Below the pieces are notes generated by a model. The model was not told where the DNA came from, ran no database searches, and worked only from the letters and a program-made list of their open reading frames with translations. A DNA stretch of 64,000 bases from Gnetum montanum (lineage: Eukaryota; Streptophyta; Gnetopsida; Gnetales; Gnetaceae), in NCBI GenBank assembly GCA_015680685.1, contig MNCI01008611.1:219154-283153 (forward strand), read 5' to 3'. Positions 23,550 to 34,499 of this stretch are shown piece after piece. Within the stretch, counting starts at the first letter, position 1, and every line of letters begins with the position of its first letter. The translations under genes and the position numbers were made by a program.

Positions 23550-26115
23550 TTCCCTAGGGTGAATATTATAAGAGATGTCATTAACCACATTATAGCTAAA
23601 ACTATTTATGGGAAGGATAGGCTTTGTTTTAGAGGGAATACAAAGTGCTATATCAACATCAGTGTTAGAAAGGTGCATGAGCTCTATGACCTAATAGAGC
23701 ATAATATAATAGAAGTGGAAGCTTACTAGTATAATAAGAAGGTGCTCAATGGTAAGTTTTGGGCTCATCTGGAAATGGAAAAAGTCTTTAAGCTTTCACC
23801 ATCAAATCTTGCAAAATATTGGGAATCCTAGAACATCATTCCCAAAGCCATAGAGCTTAGGATCCTACATAGAATTTTCATTTTATCCTCAAATTTTTGT
23901 TCAAGATGTGAAATAAATATGATTGTTGATAATTATGTTTTGCACTAGGAGCACTAAAAAATAATTTTTTTTTCCTTGTACAGTATATGAATGATGTATT
24001 ATAAAATAGCTTAGCAAAGATTTAGGAATGGGAGATTAGTTGAATTTAAGCTTATTTTAATGGATTATATATTAAGTAAAATTCTTGAGCCTAAAAGAAT
24101 AGCCCCAACTTTTTTTGGTTATGTATCTTCGTTTAGGAATTGACTTGAGAATTCCTACTATGTCTTTTTTCTAGTCATATACCGAAAGAGCTACTTTGAT
24201 GTCCAAGATTTAGAATTTTTGATGAATTGTATATATTACCATTTTCTCAAGTTCATTTTAGAAACCTTACCACCAAGCATAGATAAACAAATCATTAACA
24301 AAATATGGAGCAAATGTCATGGAGTTATTTTTCTACTTGCCTGCTATACTTAGATTTTGATAGCAGGGCTTGAGGAATAGGCTTTTAAGCTTTCCAAGTT
24401 TGTAGCTCCATATCTTGTAATCTTATAAGTGGAAAGATAAATGTGGAAAAGCCCATTGAGATATGATTACAAGCATAAGAAGGTATTTCCTTTGAAATTC
24501 AGTTTTTGGTAATTCAATAATGTAGATCACCTAAAAGGCATGACCAAAAGGTATAAAGAGTAATGTGACATCCTTGTATCTCCAAAGAGAATATACTCAA
24601 CTTCCAAAATCTACAAGGTTCATTAGGTAGTTGAAATAGATGTGCTCTACCAAAAAGCTATAGGTAAGGAGGAAAATCAAGCTAAGAAAGAAGTGTCAAA
24701 ATAGTTGAAAAGGGGATTGTCTATAAAGCTTTCAACCTCTGCTTATGATTAGCTAGTCATAGAAGTTTGCATATGGATGCAAATTAGAGATAATCCTTTG
24801 GCTAAAATTTTCCTAATTAATATTTAAATATGATGAAAGAAAATTATTTCTCTTAGAAGCTATAAGATCTAGAAGTTCCCATGCCTAATGAGAGATTCCC
24901 ACTAAATGGAGCTCAATATGAAAGGCTAAAGGTAGCCAGAAAGATAAGAATTAAGAGAAAAAATGCTAATAAATAAATATAATAGCAAGATATTCTTAAA
25001 TAATAGTAGCAACAACAGAAGCTATTGGAGCAATAGAAATTACAAGAGCTATAATAGTAGTAGCAAAAAGAAGAGAAAAGCTCATCATTAGCACTAACAG
25101 CTTTGGACTACCCCTCAAGCTTCTTAATGAAGGCATCAACTCAATCTCTCAAAGTTAAGGAAACAGAAGGAACAATTATTCTTAGCTAGAAGCTCCCAAC
25201 CAAGCAAAAAATAGAAGCATGTGTCATCTTCCCCTATAAGGAAGATAATCCTCAAACTAGAGATTAATAGTTAGTGATGTCCCATCAAGACATGTTAGAA
25301 ACTATAAATGTTTTAAAATAAGACATGAAGCAAGTAGTTAATAATCAAATAGCCAAGCTTAAAGAGTTCCTAATGAAAAATGAATAAGATATAGATAGAT
25401 TAAGAGAAAGTTAAAGAGATTCAAAGATGAAAATAAAGAACTTGAGACTATGATCACTATTAAAGAATTACTACTAGAAAATAAGTAACATGCTATGATA
25501 AAATTGGAGAAGAAGCTAGCTATTATCACATCTAAGCTAGAACAGACCAAGAAAGGCAAAGCTCCAAATTATTCTTTCTTGTTGTACCTAAATTTTCAAA
25601 ATTAATTACAATAAAAAATGGATATAGGAAACCTTATCTAAAATTGAATAAGTAAAAAAAAATCAAATCAATTTTGTTTAGATGGAATGAAGGGCTCAAT
25701 AATTGGTCATAATAGCTAAGGAAAAAAGAGAGCTATTTCCTTAATATAAAAAAGAGTTTTGAATAACATGATGATGGTAGTTGCAAGGATAATGGTGGAG
25801 GCTACTCTCAAGAAGTTGGAGTTGGAACAAAATTGTTCACAGGTAGGTGCTACATTAATCGAACTAACTGATTCATTAACTAAATTGAGTGCTGGTGAGA
25901 TAGGAGCTAAACATGTTATTAAGATACTTAATAATACCAAACAAACTACATTTAATTAGGCTATAAAAGTTACACTCAATCATATGAAGTTAGATCAGAA
26001 ATTATTGATAGAAGGGCTCTAGATTCAAAAAATAAAGAAGGATTATCAAGAAGTTGAACAATTATCCAAGAACTTTTAACTACATGAAGAAAATGTGAAA
26101 TTAAATAAATCATGA
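23550..26115 (+). pseudogene. Unrecognised long ORF with coiled-coil tail, decayed
   Basis: The plus strand can be read as protein with intermittent stops. From about 23560 it gives VNIIRDVINHIIAKTIYG, then NTKCYINISVRKVHELYDL, NIIEVEA, KVLNGKFWAHLEMEKVF and LAKYWES, then AIELRILHRIFILSS. From about 25.3 kb the product becomes rich in K, E, L and Q (KKLELEQN, LTDSLTKLSAG, KIKKDYQEVEQLSKN), typical of coiled coil. A globular front with a coiled-coil back is the same plan as the element E downstream ORF, but I see no convincing residue-level identity. I do not know its function. Confidence 0.4.
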
Positions 26116-27289
26116 TTTTGTAACTACTCTAATTGCTAAATGATACTATATAAATCCTTGAGAAAATTTGTAATGGAATCTATAAAGGAATGGAAAACAC
26201 ATTCTGAAAAGCTTCTAAAGATTGTTTTTATAATGGCATTTTGAATAGGTTTTTCTTTTTCCTTTTTGTTTTGTCTAAATTTTATATTAAAATTAGATAG
26301 ATTTTCTTACTTTTTAGCTTAATTATGCACAACTACATTTAAGTGAATAATGTATTTTTGAATAAGTTATTTTCTCTAAGAGTTGAGGTATAACTTATTC
26401 TTATTACTTTGACTGAATGGGATAGCTTTCATAAGTGTTAGTTCTAAATCAATTTAACATAGAATTTATGTCATTTTTTGAGTAATTCTGAGCTTTCAAA
26501 TAAATTTTCTATCTCATATTCCTACTCTATTTAGCAAAAATTTCATGAAATTTGAAGTTTGTTAATAGATAGCTTAGAATTAAAGAATGACATTTTCTAT
26601 CAAACTCTTTTGTTTACTATCTTGAATATGTAGAATTTAAAGAAAAATATGTATAAAGCTATTTATTTTAATCTTTATATTAAGGAAAAGCTGAAATGGA
26701 TAGTTAATAGTTATTAAAAAGAACAACATGTTCTTGTAGTATTATACTATCAATATAGATTTGGCTATATTTAGCTCATTTAAACCAACAAAAGCTATGT
26801 AGGAGCATCCATGTCTTATTGGAGCCAAAGACCAATAGCCACCTAAAATAGGTTATGTAGACTATTCCTAAAGTGGGTTTGTCATCCTGCTCCAATAATT
26901 ACATTCCCATGGTGGAATGGTGTGAAGGCCCAAGGATTAATCACAAACCAACATAACTACTACCAAGATTTTAAGCAAAAATTTATGCTAGATTCCTTTC
27001 TTAAGAAATGTAAGATTTGGTTTAACTTGTTGAGATTGGGTTAAAAATTAGTAGACAATTATATCAAAAAAATGTTATGACCTATTAAGATATGTAAGCC
27101 ATCGAAATGAGAGTGAATTGACTTGCAAATTCATCGGTGAACTACTAACTCAATTATGTCCTTATATATGTGCCCATAATCTACAAATAGTATATGAGAT
27201 GTAAAAAATTTTGAAATATAATAAAAAAATTAAACTAAGTAAGAAATGCAGCCTTATGAGAAGCAACCATAGAAGAGACACCAATTAAA

Positions 27290-29365
27290 AAAATTCAAAC
27301 CACTTACTTCAATTATAGTGAAGACCATTTCAAGTAGGACTATCCAAAATAGAGAGTAAGACTTCAAAAGAACCCACTTAAGAAGTAGACGCCCAATACC
27401 ATTGTGGCTAAGGGAAAAGACCAACCAATTGCTTCAACCACAATGAAGAAAATTTAAGCATTATCTAAGTCAAGTTTATGGAAATTACTTATTTTTAGAG
27501 TCAATCAAGGTAAAGAGGTCAAATTTTTAATTTATATTGGTACTAGTGCTAATTTATTTTACCAAATTTAGTTAACATACTAAACCTAACCTTACCATTA
27601 AAGAAAGACTTTAAAGCTAAACTTGCAAAGCACACGAGGTATGTTGAAATTAACTTTGCTTTTCATGAACTTTTTCTAATGAATTTTTTTAATTTGAATT
27701 AAAAGATGCATATGTGATTCTTGGAATTTCATTCCTTAAGAATTTTAATGTTACCATCAACTTTGGAACCCATTTATTCAAAGTACCAACCATTGCCAAA
27801 GTTAAGGTTTTAAGAAAGGTAGGACCAATAAAGACGTTGGACATCATAATCATCAAATAGGCCAAAAGACTAATTAAGAAATGTGCTACTATGTTCATTA
27901 TAAAAGTAACTCAACCTCAAAAACCTACATACATTGAACTTTTAAAAGAACTCAAGGAATATGAAAATTTAATTTTCAATGAAACTAGGGAATTACCATC
28001 CAAATGAACCTTAGCACATGTGATTGATATATTTCTAGGAATATAGCTAATCTCAAAAGCTTCTTATAGATTTTCCACATCAGAATTGAAAGAATTAATA
28101 ATACGACTAGATGAATTGATAAGGAAAGGAAAGATACACACTAGTGTTTTATCTTGGGGTGCATTAGCCTTATTCATTAAGAAGAAGGATGGCATCTTAA
28201 GGTTATGCATTAACTATAAGATTTTAAATAAGGTAATGATAAAAAAATACCTATCCCTTACCTAGAATTAATAACTTGTTTGATCAACTTACAAAAACAT
28301 GTTACTATTCATAAATTTATTTGAAATCTTGTTGCCACTAAATATGAATTAAGAAGAAAGATATTATAAAAACTGCATTTAGAATAAGATATGGACTATA
28401 TGAATTTGTAGTGATGTCATTTGGATTGACAAATTCACTTGCAACATTTATGACTTTAATGAACAATAGCTTGTGAACATATCTAGATTACTCTATCTTG
28501 GTAGCATCTTTGACCAATCTTTGTTAAGAAAAAATGCATTTTTAAGTTTAATGGAAATTATAGGAAAGCATTTCTAAGGTTAAAGATGCTCTTAACAATA
28601 GATTCTACCTTGACAATCTTAGATGAAGATTTGTCATTCAAAGTATCTACAGATGTTTTCAAACTAGAAATTAGTGAAGTTCTCTTACAAGAAGACAAGG
28701 TGGTTTGTTTTGAATTTCATATGTTATGAAGAAGTGAGATAAATTATTCAACTCATGATCTATAGTTATTAGGTACACTTTAAAGGTTTGAATAAATTAT
28801 ATATTTGGAAAATAATTTATTTTAAAAACTAATCATAAAAGTAATCCATACAAAGATAACTAATTTTAAATACAAGACAACATAGTTGGATGTAAAAAAT
28901 TATGGAGATTGACTTCGAAATCAAGTACATTTTAGGAAAACAAAATGTAGTTGCTAATGCCCTTAATCAAATGTAGAATTTAATGATTGACATTGTTATA
29001 ACCCCCATGGAAGAGGAAATTAAGAACAAAATTAAAGAATATCCTTATTTTAAATAAATCTTGACCAACATAACCATTGAATCTAGTAATCACCTCTCCC
29101 CACAAGTAGTGTTGATTAAGAATGATAGAGTATGCATTGTATAAGGTGCTTGGGAGCATAAGCTACTTAGTGAAGAAAATGAAGTTCCATATGCTAGGCA
29201 CCTAGGATACATTAAGACTTATATGATGCTATGTAACTTTTATTTTTGGCATGGAATAAAGAATGATATATCCACATATATCAAGAAATATCTAATATGT
29301 CAAAGAGTAAAAGCTAAACAAAGAAAACCTAATGCACTACTACAAACATTGGAAGTCCTATCATG
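27290..29365 (+). pseudogene. Ty3/gypsy gag zinc knuckle, protease, RT, RNase H and integrase, decayed
   Basis: Domains appear in the gypsy order. A zinc knuckle near 27310 has lost its cysteines (YFNYSEDHFK then D-Y-P-K after a stop). Protease near 27520 reads IYIGTSANL. RT from about 28080 shows [66 protein letters not shown] and LTNSLATFM. RNase H near 28650-28975 includes FKVSTDVF, INYSTHD and LGKQNVVANAL. The integrase zinc domain follows at about 29150: ARHLGYIKTYM, FYFWHGIKNDI and YLICQRVKAKQ, with a Tyr where the first Cys of CxxC is expected. Stops and frameshifts are scattered. The frame is cut at 29365 by an inserted LTR. The motifs fit the chromovirus-like branch. Confidence 0.8.
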
Positions 29366-29789
29366 TGATGAGTCACGTTTTCTTAGATCTAGTTGATGTG
29401 GCCCCATCGACATGAAATTTGATGGATTAATGTGGCCTTATTGATGCAATATCTATTTTTGCCTATAAATACACACTCACCTGTCGTGTTTATGATAGCT
29501 TTTGTCATAGTTGTAGTGGAGCTTTTGTAGTTTTATCATTTGAAAGTTAGAATATTTTCTAAGTACTTGTAGTAGAAGCTAAAGAGTGTATAGATCTTTA
29601 TTCAAGCATTGTTATACCTGAGCACAGCAATGCGTGCAACAATAATGACAAGCTTTCTAATAAACCTTGTAGTACTTTGAACTAGATTAATTGTTTATTT
29701 ATACATTTAATGTTTTACAAAATTTTATTTAATGATTTAAGGAATTAAGCTAAATTAAGCTATATTAAATAGAAATTAATTAAGCATAT
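29366..29789 (+). repeat. Truncated older LTR interrupted by element B
   Basis: It begins TGATGAGTCACG, the family terminal signature, and is followed by CCTATAAATACAC (about 29461-29474), ATCTTTATTCAAGCA and AAACCTTGTAGTAC, which match the 5' half and middle of the family LTR in diverged form. The right half is missing because element B's LTR starts at 29790. The five bases before it are TCATG. Confidence 0.6.
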
Positions 29790-30566
29790 TTATGGGACAC
29801 GATATCGCATATGCGATATTGCTGTTCACTGCCAATTCTATAAATAAGAGGCGAATCTCCTTTGTTTCTCCATCTAGATCTAGACTTTAGCCAAACTCTT
29901 GCAGTTTTTCCATTCTAGAGTTAGAATAATTTCCATGTGCCTGCAGTAGGAGTCCCAAAGTGAACGGATCTTTATTCGAGCAATTCTGTACTTGAGCACA
30001 CGATTGTGTACGGCAATAAAGATGAACTTTTGGATAAACCTTGCAGTGCATGGACTAAGCTAAATAGGACTTTAATTATTGTTATTTATTGTTCATTGTT
30101 TAAATGATTTCTTAAGGACTTAATCTCTCTCAACCCTCAACTCTCATAGTTAAGTGCATTCAGTACGATTGCTTCGAGCACGTGCGTTACGCTTGGTAAT
30201 CCCAGTAATGAATAACGTTTGGCAGCCTAGTAGCATTGCATTGGTTTACGGTGTGAAACGGCAAGTGGAAATGGATATTGATGCTAGGTTAATTAAGGCT
30301 TAGTTAGTTAAAGTTAGTTAATTAGTCTCTTCATCCTTTTCTCTCTTACCTAGGCGATAAAATATAAAAGATATAAAAATCACATGCCTTAAGCTTACTT
30401 AACCATAAAACCATGAAAAATACAAGTAAGCTTAGGAGGAAAACGATTGATTAACCTTAGGTGTTCCATAAGGCGTGTAGGCACTTAGTGTGCGGAGTTC
30501 GACTTGATCTCACATGTAACACTCGTATTCATATGGTTGAGTGTAGGGGTACTTTGCCACTCATCA
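29790..30566 (+). repeat. 5' LTR of element B
   Basis: A 777-bp LTR with a damaged start (TTATGGGACACGATATCGC instead of TGATGGGACG) and the canonical end CCACTCATCA. One GATATCGC and one GCGATATTGC palindrome remain upstream of the TATA box (CTATAAATAAG, 29838-29848). Conserved transcribed-region words such as GATCTTTATTCGAGCA and CCTTGCAGTGCATGGAC follow. Confidence 0.8.
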
Positions 30567-30567
30567 T

Positions 30568-30585
30568 TGGCGTTGTTGCTGGGGA
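30568..30585 (+). promoter_or_regulatory. Primer binding site, tRNA-Asp type
   Basis: TGGCGTTGTTGCTGGGGA starts two bases after the LTR end. It matches the complement of the plant tRNA-Asp 3' end except for a few C-to-T changes. Confidence 0.75.
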
Positions 30586-30711
30586 CTAAGTTGTTTGTGC
30601 GCTAAGTAGAACATAGGAAATCATCCACATCATTGGAAAGCTTAAACAAACCCTTATGGTTAATCAGAAGAAAATTTAAACAACGGTCAATAGCACACTG
30701 ACAAGATAACA

Positions 30712-33050
30712 ATGTCTACTTCTTCTCATAAAAGCACTTCACCACCTAGGGATCACACAAGAGATAGTCGATAGCACAACATACATAATCGAGAACTGCT
30801 AGTTCCTCAATAGTATCGAGTGGTATATAATCATCCCGATGAGTATATACCTAATTTTACTTTTATCCTCCATCAAGATGAACAACTACATTGGTGTGAT
30901 TTGCAAGGTAACATAGTGTTACCCCCAAATCGTGTAGTCCCCAACATGCTCCTCCGTGCTCTTACACAGATGGGCATGATGCATCTATATGCTGAATACA
31001 TTGCATGCAATTACAACATAAGGGACTACCATCCCACAGACAAGCAATGTTTAAGGGACTCATGGCAGCAGAGCCACCATACATCATTGAAGGGCAAAGG
31101 GATCCCACACGTCCTAAGCGAAATTGGAGATGGTGAACTAATTATAATAGGTTCTCCATCAAATGATGTTCCCCCTCCTAACAATGGTGAGGAGGTGGGG
31201 TATTAGAACCTACACTCCATGATTCACAACCTGGGTTCTGATCCCCATGAACACCAAGTGTTTAATGAGGGAACACAAACACATGACAAGGATGGGCATT
31301 CAGATCATCATCATGATCAGGGCCGTAACCACCAAAGAGAAGGTAAGAAACATGGTCATGGAAATGGTTCCCCTTCTTCTTCCTCTTCATCGCATCATTC
31401 ACCCTCTCCTTCCACATCAAGATGTAGTCACAAAGGGCACAACCGTGAGGATCAGGATAAGTAAGACGAGAGACCTCGACGAGAGAGTTGAGAGAGAGGA
31501 TGAGAGAATTCAAGAGAATCAAGGCATGGTAGAAGGGAAAGTAGGGAAAAACATAGGCATCATAGACACCATGAGAGAAATGACAACAAAGAACCCCTAC
31601 TAGAAACCTAGAGTATGTTAGACATCATGAAGGCTATGAGGATACCTACAAGGCACCAAAAAGATAGTCGGATCAAGAGACTAAACATGAATAATATCCC
31701 ACAATTCGAAGGGGGATATAATGCTGATTTGAAAAACCACTTACAGGCATTCCAAAATGACTATGCCTTGTAGAATATTGAAAATGAGTGGCAGAAGTTA
31801 AAGTTTTTTCCTAGAACACTCATAAAAGAAGGAGAGAGTTTATACTAATCTTTAGAGTTGTAATCCATTAGAAGGTGGAGTACGATGCTAGAGCTATTCA
31901 ACGATAAATATCAAATGTACTCCAGAGTGTTCAACTTGTGTAAGAAAATCCAAGGATTGAAGCAGGGTAATCAAGAACCCTTGGACACTGCCATGGGCTG
32001 ATATTATGCATTGCTACATCATTTCCTAGGCCATGGCTATGCACAACAAGATCAACTCTGCCACCTTGTAGATGGGCTAAGACACGAAACTAGGAGAACC
32101 CTTGGAAAATATCCCCAAGGGAAATTATCTGGACTTAGGTCCCATGAAGTTCATAGATTGTTGGATCAAGTAGCTAAAGAAGAAGGGGAGCTATGGAAAA
32201 GGGAAAGAATAGAAGAGTATAACCATGATCCTGGCCTTTGAAAGAGGGGAGTAAGATTCTGTGAGGAAGAGGATGAGTCACCACTCGAAGAGTTGGTGAA
32301 TAGAAAGACCTTGCTGCTTCAAAAGTTAACAACTGAAATGTTGGCTAAGGTAGATCAAATGTGGGACTCCTTAGATAGTAGGTTCTAAACTATTTTGAAA
32401 ATCGTAGAGGAGTCTAAGGAGCGAAGTGGTAACCATGATAAGAAAAAGTGGAGAGATTCAAACCATGCATGTAACAAGGGTAAGGGGAAAATGACTATCA
32501 CTGACGAGGTTGTGGATTTAGATACAGACAATGACGGTTGATGTGACATTTGCTAATATGACCATCCTAAGGGATGTTGTCCAATAATCTCACATCTGCA
32601 GGAGTCTGGGGTGTATGCACTCAACCCAAGACTTAACAAATGGCAGGCACCCCGAAGGTTACCTTATCCCCAAGGTAACCCAAGATAGTTCCACCAACTA
32701 TTAGCATATTATCCAAGTGGAGTTTTTCCACAACCTATCGAGCAACACTAGCAATGGCAATACCCACAGTCATGGGGGATGTCACCACCTAGGCAACAAT
32801 ACCCTTACCAGCAACCAAATCCTTATGGCTATTACGTGCAGCAACCAGTTTCTCCAAGTGACTCTATCAACCACATGACCCCACAATGGCACTACCAAGT
32901 TTGGGAGTATTTTAAGATTCCCTCTCCTAGAAGAGACACTCCACATGCATACCATCCTCGTAATCCATCCGCAACTCTTACTTCAAATAGTTCCACTACC
33001 ACCTACTTCAATGATGCAAGGGAAACTCCCCACTTAACCACAACAACATA
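30712..33050 (+). pseudogene. gag of element B, decayed
   Basis: The frame opens at ATG 30712 (MSTSSHKSTSPPRDH). An N-terminal region (VVYNHPDEYIPNFTF, NMLLRALTQMG) has no equivalent in the A/D gag. It is followed by a His/Ser/Arg-rich linker (31.25-31.6 kb) and then the gag core: MNNIPQFEGGYNADL, ENEWQKLKFFPRTL, STMLELFNDKYQMYSRV, YYALLHHFLGHGYA and LCHLVDGLRHETRRTLG. A zinc knuckle near 32540 keeps all four ligands, C..C...H....C, although a stop falls inside it. The tail is P/Q/Y-rich. About ten stops break the frame. Element C carries the collinear homologue. Confidence 0.75.
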
Positions 33051-33169
33051 ATGCAACAAGAGCTGTAAACCTTCAACCCACTGCTGGTTCTAACAACCGT
33101 ACAAAGAAAAGACCCTTCTTTAGAACCAACAATCCAAACACACTCTCACAACCACAAGAGGTTGAGTCT

Positions 33170-34024
33170 ATGACCACTCCTCCATCAAGAAAGGCTTCGG
33201 AGCTCCCTTCAAACCAACAGAAAAGCTCAATGCATATGGTTATGTTAACACATACCATCACTAACTGGATAAAGGTGGGCCACCTTCCCAGGAAACTCTC
33301 TGACCTTGGAAGTCCCTTAATCTACCTACAAGTCGTTGGGAATGAACCACATAAGGCTCTTCTTGACTCAAGTTCCAGAGTCAACTTGATATCACAAGAA
33401 ATGTATAAATCTTGGAACTTGCCTCCACTCAAGAAGAGAAATATTCAATTAGAGCTGGCTAACTAGTCCATCACTATCCCTTTGGGACTTGGGAAGGACA
33501 TTGTTACCACTGTGTGTGGTTGGTCCTACCCAGCTGATTTCCTAGTGATAGAAGTCAACAATAATAAAGGGGACTTCCCAATTATAATGGGAAGGGCATG
33601 GCTTAGCATCATCAATGCATGCCTAGGAATCCATGATCTTTCCTTGGAGATATCTAAGGAAAAAATTTGTGGAAAGATCAAGAAGAAGAAAGTTCCATGC
33701 ATCACATACAGTGATACAGAGGATGATGACATACAGGAATGCTCAACATCTCCTGTCTGCAACTAGTGTGCCCAAGAAACTCAGATACAAAGGTGCTTGT
33801 ATGTAGCAACCACACAACAAGAAAACACCCAGTGGTTGATAGCTAATCAAGAGAGCAACCCACCAATATGCATGGAACTAACTGGGGGAACAACTTGCAG
33901 CCACAACGAAAGGATAGATACATTGGAATATGAGCGTCACCAACTTCCAACCCTTAATCTAAAAACATCAATTGGGAGAAGTTGGACACTTCTAAAAAAT
34001 TTAAATAAATGCTCATTATTTTAG
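33170..34024 (+). pseudogene. Retropepsin-like protease of element B, decayed
   Basis: The protease matures Gag and Pol. The frame contains TNWIKVGHLPRKLSDLG, a flap-side phrase IYLQVVGN, then HKALLDSSSRVNLIS, which corresponds to the catalytic D-[ST]-G loop with Ser in place of Gly. Further on is ADFLVIEVNNN and IIMGRAWLSIINACLG, equivalent to the conserved ILGRPFL region. A tail of about 120 residues follows and ends near 34024. In-frame stops after 33466, 33764 and 34024 break it. The Asp is retained here but changed to Asn in element C. Confidence 0.75.
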
Positions 34025-34499
34025 ATCTCTCTGTTTCAATTCAGTCATGGGGGAGATGGCCACCTGTGATAATCAATTGAGGCCCTTGGTTCTTTTAAAT
34101 TTTTTTTTACACATTTTTTTTACAAATTTCTTTAAATTTTCTTGTTTTTGTTTTATAACATCATTTATACTTTTTCATTTCTTTGTGTTTGTGTGTGTGT
34201 GTGTTATCCATTTTGTTAAGTTTGTCATTTAATAAGTGCTCCAAAGATGGTATGAATTGTACTCCATTGATTGCTAATGTTTGGTTTTTACCTTTAAGTT
34301 ATGATGTTGCTACTAAGGTATGGTTCTTTTGATATAGCAGGCAATGAGTCCACATCATCCACCCATCCATAAATTTCTATAGTCTCTCTTGGCTTAGAAC
34401 TGTACAGTCCCTTTCTTCAAAATAATAAGAACTATCAATGAATCAGTGACTGGGCATTTCTCAAACTAAGGAGGGACTCAAGGATTTGCTAACATAGAC

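Larger units (their letters stand above)
19400..29365 (+). mobile_element. Region F: decayed Ty3/gypsy material, possibly one large element
   Basis: Four plus-strand blocks follow each other: a polar repetitive coding-like stretch (19.4-20.0 kb) with repeated AGAGATCATAA-type words, an array of dyad repeats (20.8-22.95 kb), an unrecognised ORF (23.55-26.1 kb), and zinc knuckle, protease, RT, RNase H and integrase remnants (27.3-29.37 kb). All are similarly AT-rich and similarly decayed, which argues for one old element. No LTR pair was found, so the unity and the limits are inference. The right side is cut inside integrase by the LTR at 29366. Confidence 0.45.
29790..34490 (+). mobile_element. 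Element B: 5' LTR, gag and protease of a GATATC-family element
   Basis: Contains the 5' LTR (29790-30566), PBS, gag and protease, collinear with element C up to about 34490/44618 (shared GGGCATTTCTCAAACTAAGG). Beyond that the two diverge. The next sequence in B is a minus-strand pol fragment, so B lacks its own 3' half and no 3' LTR with the CATAT flank is seen. Confidence 0.75.

Noticed and set aside
31262-31522. Minus-strand frame of 86 codons, also seen at 41415-41675
   Set aside because: Antisense of the His/Ser-rich gag linker; conserved only because elements B and C are homologous.
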